Assembly (NCBI GenBank): GCA_938073925.1
Contig: CALJGH010000158.1
Coordinates: 1 to 5,787 of the forward strand
DNA: 5,787 nucleotides
From: an uncultured Nitrospinaceae bacterium
GTDB lineage: Bacteria; Nitrospinota; Nitrospinia; Nitrospinales; VA-1
Direction of reading: 5' to 3'
The notes under the pieces are model-generated. The model was not told the DNA's origin and did not search any database. It saw only the letters and a program-made list of their open reading frames with translations. Below, piece after piece: positions 1 through 3,450 of this stretch. The position numbers and the translations under genes are program-made. The stretch's first letter is position 1. The number at the start of each line of letters is the position of its first letter.

Positions 1-218
1 TCAGGGTTAGGGCGGCGCAACTGGGCTGGATGGCCCTCTTCAAGCTTAGCCTCATCTTCTTTCATTACAACGGCGGTTTCTTCATCGTCAGGGTTAGGGC
101 GGCGCAACCGGGCTGGATGGCCCTCATCAAGCTTAGCCTCATCCTCTATCATTGTAGCGGCGGTTTCTTCATCGTCAGGATTAGGGCGGCGCAACCGGGC
201 TGGATTGTCCTCATCAAG
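1..218 (-). repeat. In-frame 87-bp tandem repeat (two full copies plus a partial third)
   Basis: The motif starting tcagggttagggcggcgcaa begins at 1, 88 and (with one change) 175, a period of exactly 87 bp. Read on the minus strand, the units are residues 91-119, 120-148 and 149-162 (cut by the edge). Each carries the core PA(R/Q)LRRPNP, and the two complete units continue with DDEETA. The 1-87 and 88-174 copies differ at about seven positions. The 175-218 copy differs more from the 88-174 copy, and upstream of 218 the similarity stops. More units may lie beyond base 1. Confidence 0.93.
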
Positions 219-488
219 GTTGTCCTCATCTTCTTCCATTTCTTCCATCAGGTCATCAAACTTCCGTTCGCGTTCACGAGAAATGCTTCTCACCTTATAT
301 AAGCCGAAGGGAACCAGAACCAAGGCGGCAAAAGCAATTCCCATATACGTTGGGTTATCTTGAAGTTGAAGCAGATAAGGGTGGATGAACTTGAAAGCTT
401 CGGTTTCTTCCAGTCCAAACTGAGAGTCCAGTTGAAACCAGATTTCTTTGAAGAATTCAAGTGCGACTTGCAGGTTTTGTTCAATCAT
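1..488 (-). CDS. Unrecognised single-pass membrane protein with acidic C-terminal tandem repeats (partial, 3' end outside window)
   Basis: The frame is open from an ATG at 486-488 down to base 1 (162 codons, no stop), so the C-terminus lies outside the window. In order: a short N-terminal region (residues 1-47, rich in aromatic and acidic residues); one hydrophobic segment at about 48-65 (core GIAFAALVLVPFG); a basic stretch RSISRERERK at 67-76; an acidic linker (EEMEEDED); then 29-residue repeats from residue 91. The positive-inside rule suggests the N-terminus is outside and the repeat tail is in the cytoplasm. The start is the only one available: no ATG, GTG or TTG lies in frame between it and the upstream stop at 534-536. 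No clear Shine-Dalgarno sequence precedes it. I recognise no family. That it is a real gene is supported by the TM-plus-charged architecture and by repeats that keep frame (87 bp = 29 codons) with conservative changes. The function is unknown; a scaffold or protein-binding tail is speculation. Confidence 0.75.
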   Translation of the reverse strand, partial: MIEQNLQVALEFFKEIWFQLDSQFGLEETEAFKFIHPYLLQLQDNPTYMGIAFAALVLVPFGLYKVRSISRERERKFDDLMEEMEEDEDNLDEDNPARLRRPNPDDEETAATMIEDEAKLDEGHPARLRRPNPDDEETAVVMKEDEAKLEEGHPAQLRRPNP

Positions 489-517
489 ATATAAATTGGT
501 TAGAACGAGGAGTGTTA

Positions 518-580
518 ATGAATAAACGCGTCCTTAAAAATAAAAATGAGGTCATCCATTATTCCATAATAGTGTCGTGA
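518..580 (+). CDS. Possible 20-residue leader or small ORF
   Basis: An ATG at 518-520 is preceded by GAGGAG (507-512) with a 5-nt spacer, the best Shine-Dalgarno sequence in the window. The frame runs 20 codons to a TGA at 578-580 and encodes a basic start (MNKRVLKNKN) and a short hydrophobic end (SIIVS). A CCGAT/ATCGG hairpin follows directly. It lies opposite the upstream region of the minus-strand gene and 167 bp before the glycosyltransferase. No promoter is obvious before it and the peptide is unrecognised. A chance ORF is quite possible. Confidence 0.2.
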   Translation: MNKRVLKNKNEVIHYSIIVS

Positions 581-706
581 CCCGATGCGAAAAAATCGGT
601 GCTTGCTAAGCAAAAAATGACCAAGAACTGACCATTTTATTCCCGCCTAATAATATCATAAAAATCCAGAAAAGCAGTAAAATTAATCAGTTGGAAGAAA
701 ATGCGA

Positions 707-715
707 TGCTATAAT
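707..715 (+). promoter_or_regulatory. Extended -10 promoter for the glycosyltransferase
   Basis: TGC directly followed by TATAAT (710-715) is a perfect extended -10 (TGnTATAAT). The best -35-like hexamer, TTGGAA (691-696), sits only 13 bp upstream, so recognition would rest mainly on the extended -10. Transcription would start near 722, leaving a leader of about 26 nt before the ATG at 748. That leader contains a CAAAC/GTTTG inverted repeat (720-724 and 733-737). Confidence 0.6.
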
Positions 716-747
716 TGGGCAAACATTCTTGAGTTTGATGAGAGTAA

Positions 748-1500
748 ATGGAAAAAATAAGCGTAACGATAATCACTAAAAATGAAGAAAAAAACATCGG
801 TCGCTGCCTCGAAAGTCTTAAATGGGCCGATGAAATTGTTGTGGTCGACACCGATAGTGATGATCGAACCGTAGAAATTTGCAAACAATACACCGATCGG
901 GTTTTCACTGAGACCTGGCATGGATATGGAAAACAAAAGAACATTTGTGCCGCCAAAACTCAAAATCGATGGATTCTAAACATAGACTCCGATGAAGTCG
1001 TGACCCCCGAATCAGCAGAAGAAATCCAGAAAGTTATGAAAGAGGGGCCGCAATACCCTGTCTATCATCTACCTCGTAAGAACTATTTTGGCGACCGCTG
1101 GGTTCGGTTTGGTGGCTGGTATCCTGATCGGATATTGCGGCTCTACGATAAAGAAAAGATCGCCTTCAGCGAAACTCAGGTGCACGAAAGATTGGCTCCC
1201 GACGACAATGCAGGTTCGCTAAAAAATGCATTGATTCACTATTCCTATTCCGACCGAGAAGACTATATCCAACGCCAAGACCGCTATTCTACCCTCTATG
1301 CGCAAGAGAAAATATCCAATGGATTCCGAGCTAACTGGACGCATCTGTATCTTCGCCCACCCTTCGCATTTTTTAAAAATTATATTTTAAAACAAGGATT
1401 TATGGACGGTTATCTAGGTTTGTTCTTAGCTAAGATCTCCGTATCTTACACCCACCAGAAATATGCAAAGACTATTTTACTTACAGATAAATATAGATAG
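748..1500 (+). CDS. Family 2 glycosyltransferase, WaaE/LgtF-like (LPS core type)
   Basis: This 250-residue protein has a GT-A fold. It should transfer a sugar from a nucleotide-sugar donor to a lipid-linked or core oligosaccharide at the cytoplasmic face of the inner membrane. Visible motifs: the N-terminal strand ISVTIITKNEEKNI (4-17); VVDTDSDDRT (32-41), the nucleotide-binding region; the metal-binding DSD (80-82) in LNIDSDEVVTP; and the subfamily block FGGWYPDRILRLY (121-133), followed by VHERL (145-149) and HYSY (164-167), typical of beta-1,4-glucosyltransferase-like WaaE/LgtF proteins. The length matches that family (about 250-260). The C-terminal part (195-235) is aromatic and basic, with YLRPPFAFFKNYILKQGF suggesting peripheral membrane contact. 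The ATG at 748 has a weak GAGAG (740-744) close by, and the protein begins exactly where the family does. Donor and acceptor cannot be read from sequence. It appears to be a single-gene unit with its own promoter, so I give no gene symbol. Confidence 0.92.
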   Translation: MEKISVTIITKNEEKNIGRCLESLKWADEIVVVDTDSDDRTVEICKQYTDRVFTETWHGYGKQKNICAAKTQNRWILNIDSDEVVTPESAEEIQKVMKEGPQYPVYHLPRKNYFGDRWVRFGGWYPDRILRLYDKEKIAFSETQVHERLAPDDNAGSLKNALIHYSYSDREDYIQRQDRYSTLYAQEKISNGFRANWTHLYLRPPFAFFKNYILKQGFMDGYLGLFLAKISVSYTHQKYAKTILLTDKYR

Positions 1501-1527
1501 TCTGGAGAAAAACTCCTCCTTCTGTAA

Positions 1528-1692
1528 ATGAACAGTCCTCCCAAAGAGGTGGGCTTGAATTATTGTGAAAAGTGGGATTTTTTTAATCCCGTTCTAGGTG
1601 CTTATGCAAAGAGTATTACTATAAATGCATTATGTTATGGCGAGCTGCGGTTCATTGCAAAATGGTTTTTTAGTGACCATCATATATGTTAA
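1528..1692 (+). CDS. Possible small ORF of 54 residues, unrecognised
   Basis: An ATG 27 bp after the glycosyltransferase stop opens 54 codons ending with TAA at 1690-1692. The product would contain NYCEKWDFFNPVLGAY (11-26) and a C-terminal RFIAKWFFSDHH stretch, with three cysteines and two tryptophans. There is no Shine-Dalgarno sequence close to the ATG; GGAG at 1504-1507 is 20 nt away. The frame overlaps two hairpins and the -10 element of the next transcription unit, which argues for a chance ORF or a gene remnant. I recognise no family. Confidence 0.2.
   Translation: MNSPPKEVGLNYCEKWDFFNPVLGAYAKSITINALCYGELRFIAKWFFSDHHIC
1534..1555 (+). terminator. Hairpin after the glycosyltransferase, possible weak terminator
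   Basis: AGTCC pairs with GGGCT (one G-U pair); after a T/T mismatch, CC pairs with GG around a 6-nt loop CAAAGA. The stem ends 55 bp after the stop codon and is followed by TGAATTATTG, which is only moderately T-rich. It could end or stabilise the glycosyltransferase transcript. Confidence 0.3.
1574..1590. other. Perfect 6-bp hairpin GGGATT / AATCCC
   Basis: GGGATT (1574-1579) and AATCCC (1585-1590) form a perfect 6-bp stem around a TTTTT loop. The T run is in the loop, not after the stem, so this is not a classical intrinsic terminator on the plus strand. It may act with the preceding hairpin as an mRNA 3' end structure. Confidence 0.3.
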
Positions 1693-1695
1693 AAT
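1687..1695 (+). promoter_or_regulatory. Extended -10 promoter for the protease-trpS-ileS cluster
   Basis: TGT followed by TAAAAT (1690-1695) matches an extended -10 with one change from TATAAT. No good -35 lies at 17 bp; TTGCAA (1655-1660) is too far for this -10. The predicted start near 1702 gives a leader of about 85 nt. An ATGGT/ACCAT inverted repeat lies at 1662-1680, just upstream, and could be an operator. The reliance on an extended -10 resembles the glycosyltransferase promoter. Confidence 0.45.
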
Positions 1696-1720
1696 ATCGC
1701 CAGTTTAGGATTTTACCTCG

Positions 1721-1764
1721 AAATCGGCCCTTCTTTTGTTTTACGCGGTAGCCTGATTTTTTTT
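1721..1764 (+). terminator. Terminator-like hairpin with T tract in the protease leader
   Basis: AAATCGGC (1721-1728) pairs with GCC (1751-1753) and GATTT (1755-1759), with a single bulged T at 1754, giving an 8-bp stem around a 22-nt loop. The 3' arm merges into a run of eight T (1757-1764). It could terminate read-through from the glycosyltransferase, or act as an attenuator if transcription starts near 1702. The large loop and bulge make it a moderate candidate only. Confidence 0.3.
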
Positions 1765-1785
1765 CCCTATTGATAGGCATTCGGT

Positions 1786-2439
1786 TTGACCAAAACACAA
1801 TTGATGATATTGATGACCCCGGTTGTTTTGTTTTCCTTAACGGTTCACGAATATTCCCATGGGCGCGTGGCCCTCATGCTTGGCGACAACACGGCTCAGC
1901 GGTTGGGGCGGTTATCCTTTAATCCGCTTCGGCATCTGGATATCATGGGTGTTTTGTTCTTTTATTTTGTCGGATTCGGCTGGGCCAAACCGGTTCCTGT
2001 GAATTGGAGAAACTTTGAGAATCCGCACCGCGACATGATGTATGTGGCCATTGCAGGACCGCTTGCAAACATTGCCATGGCGGTGGGTTGCAGTTTTTTT
2101 ATTCGTTTGATTTCGCCTGATTTTTCTTATTTGTTTGTTATTTTAGCTTATGGTATATGGATCAATGTCGCTTTAGCGATCTTCAATATGCTACCGCTTT
2201 TTCCTCTGGATGGGGCGAGTGTGTTGAAAGGAATGGTTCCTCATCATATTGCGGAAAAGTTGACGGGCTTGGACAAGTTCGGAGCGTTCTTGATTTTAGG
2301 TTCTTTCTTGCTGGATCAGTTTGCCGGGACGAAAATTATCGGAACCATTTTGATGTACCCCATTAACTATTCGGTGTCTTTCCTGAGTCAGGAAACATTC
2401 CCAATGATCATTCAAGTTTTACGGGCGAGTTTCGCCTGA
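1786..2439 (+). CDS. Site-2-type intramembrane zinc metalloprotease, M50 family
   Basis: This 217-residue multi-pass inner-membrane protein belongs to the small PDZ-less S2P-like M50 group, whose members cleave substrates within the membrane; specific substrates are mostly unknown. The zinc motif HEYSH (21-25, HExxH) lies at the end of the first hydrophobic segment. It is followed by family-typical GDNTAQRLGRLSFNPLRHLD (33-52), the FGWAKPVPVN loop (64-73), AGPLAN (90-95), and NMLPLFPLDG (134-143), where Asp142 is the expected third zinc ligand. All catalytic residues are present, so it should be active. TTG at 1786 is chosen as start: a stop lies in frame at 1774-1776, AGG (1775-1777) is 8 nt upstream, and starting at the ATG at 1804 would shorten the first membrane segment. 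It heads a cluster with trpS 21 bp downstream. The link to tRNA charging is positional only. Confidence 0.92.
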   Translation: MTKTQLMILMTPVVLFSLTVHEYSHGRVALMLGDNTAQRLGRLSFNPLRHLDIMGVLFFYFVGFGWAKPVPVNWRNFENPHRDMMYVAIAGPLANIAMAVGCSFFIRLISPDFSYLFVILAYGIWINVALAIFNMLPLFPLDGASVLKGMVPHHIAEKLTGLDKFGAFLILGSFLLDQFAGTKIIGTILMYPINYSVSFLSQETFPMIIQVLRASFA

Positions 2440-2460
2440 TTCGTATATGAAAAATTGCCG

Positions 2461-3444
2461 ATGAAACGTATATTGAGCGGAATGCAGCCTTCGGGAAAAC
2501 TGCATCTTGGGAACTATTTTGGTGCTCTTAAAAATTGGGTGGACCTGCAAGAAGAATTTGAATGTTTTTTCTTTATCGCTGACTGGCACGCTCTGTCTTC
2601 GCTTTATGAAGACCCCCGCCTTATCAAAAATTTTTCTTATGAAATGACGGTGGACTGGTTGAGTGCCGGATTGGACCCGGAAAAGTCCACTTTGTTTTTG
2701 CAATCTAAAATCCCTGAACATGCCGAGCTCCACCTTATGTTTTCGATGATGGTTCCTGTTCCCTGGCTGGAGCGAAACCCGACATATAAAGAAAAGCAGG
2801 AAGAGGTAAAAAAAGTCGATATGAGTACGTACGGATTTCTCGGCTATCCGGTATTGCAGGCGGCGGATATTGTTTTGTATCGCGCAGACTTTGTTCCGGT
2901 GGGTATCGATCAGGCACCGCATTTAGAGCTATCGCGGGAAATTGTGCGACGCTTTCATAATCTATATAAGAAGAAAGTGTTCATCGAGCCAGATGCGAAA
3001 ATTTCTGACATCCCCAAGCTGAATGGTCTCGATGGCAGGAAGATGAGCAAATCGTACGACAACGCTATTTTTCTTTCGGATACGGAAAAAGAGGTTACAA
3101 AAAAGGTAAAGCAGATGCTGACCGATCCGGCCCGGGCGCGCAGGGATGATCCAGGTGACCCGGATGTTTGTAACCTGTATCCTTTTCATAAAATATACTC
3201 TCCACAATCGATGCAGGATGAAGTGGCTGAAAGCTGTCGGTCTGCAAAAATCGGCTGTGGCGATTGTAAAAATATGCTCACTGAAACCATGTTGGAAGGC
3301 ATGCGCCCGATCATGGAAAAGCGCAATGAGATTGTTAAAAAGCCAAAAGATGTAGAAGAGATAATTGCCGAAGGGACAAAGAAGGCGCAGTTGGTTGCCA
3401 CTTCTACTCTCGACCGAGCGAAACAAGCGATGAAATTTAAATAG
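2461..3444 (+). CDS. trpS: Tryptophan--tRNA ligase (TrpRS), iron-sulfur type
   Basis: This cytoplasmic class Ic synthetase (327 residues, normal length) charges tRNA-Trp with tryptophan using ATP. The Rossmann fold starts with ILSGMQPSGKLHLGNYFGAL; the HIGH-equivalent HLGN is at 15-18 and KMSKS at 194-198, with GYPVLQAADIVLY (128-140) and VGIDQAPHLELSREI (147-161) between them. Four cysteines at 237, 259, 266 and 269 (C-x21-C-x6-C-x2-C) lie in the C-terminal anticodon-binding region, close to the [4Fe-4S] motif described for Thermotoga maritima TrpRS. I choose ATG at 2461 because the protein then starts as the family does; TTG at 2455 would add two residues. No Shine-Dalgarno sequence is visible, so translation may be coupled to the upstream gene. 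It sits 21 bp after the protease gene and 6 bp before ileS. No T-box fits upstream. Confidence 0.97.
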   Translation: MKRILSGMQPSGKLHLGNYFGALKNWVDLQEEFECFFFIADWHALSSLYEDPRLIKNFSYEMTVDWLSAGLDPEKSTLFLQSKIPEHAELHLMFSMMVPVPWLERNPTYKEKQEEVKKVDMSTYGFLGYPVLQAADIVLYRADFVPVGIDQAPHLELSREIVRRFHNLYKKKVFIEPDAKISDIPKLNGLDGRKMSKSYDNAIFLSDTEKEVTKKVKQMLTDPARARRDDPGDPDVCNLYPFHKIYSPQSMQDEVAESCRSAKIGCGDCKNMLTETMLEGMRPIMEKRNEIVKKPKDVEEIIAEGTKKAQLVATSTLDRAKQAMKFK

Positions 3445-3450
3445 AGAATC

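Larger units (their letters stand above)
489..747. other. Divergent intergenic region
   Basis: This AT-rich spacer separates the minus-strand repeat protein from the plus-strand glycosyltransferase. It holds an extended -10 promoter (707-715) facing right, a 20-codon ORF with a strong ribosome-binding site (518-580), a CCGAT/ATCGG hairpin (582-599), a small palindrome TTGCTAAGCAA (603-613), AAAATG/CATTTT arms (614-619 and 633-638), and two TGACCA copies 11 bp apart (618 and 629). For the leftward gene the only promoter hint is TATTAT (complement of 566-571), with no convincing -35 element. I see no RNA gene. Confidence 0.6.
1501..1785. other. Spacer between the glycosyltransferase and the protease cluster
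   Basis: This 285-bp stretch has no recognised gene. It contains two hairpins just after the glycosyltransferase stop (1534-1555 and 1574-1590), a 54-codon ORF (1528-1692), an ATGGT/ACCAT inverted repeat (1662-1666 and 1676-1680), an extended -10 element (1687-1695), a hairpin with a T tract (1721-1764), and the AGG ribosome-binding site for the next gene (1775-1777). Confidence 0.6.

Noticed and set aside
1..218. CRISPR array
   Set aside because: The repeats are contiguous 87-bp units in a coding frame, with no unique spacers between them.
30..302. Plus-strand ORF of 90 codons with repeated hydrophobic segments
   Set aside because: It is the antisense shadow of the minus-strand repeats. 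The minus frame has a coherent TM-plus-charged architecture and starts at a unique ATG, so the repeats are assigned there.
582..613. Intrinsic terminator from the CCGAT/ATCGG and TTGCTAAGCAA structures
   Set aside because: The stems are only about 5 bp. On the plus strand they are followed by an A run rather than a T tract, so they are mentioned only as small inverted repeats.
687..963. Minus-strand ORFs opposite the start of the glycosyltransferase
   Set aside because: They overlap the conserved N-terminal GT-A motifs on the plus strand and have no recognisable content.
2440..2460. T-box or Trp attenuator controlling trpS or ileS
   Set aside because: The spacers of 21 and 6 bp are too short for a T-box, and no leader with Trp or Ile codons is visible. 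The only leader-sized region is before the protease, and it has no T-box sequence that I can recognise.
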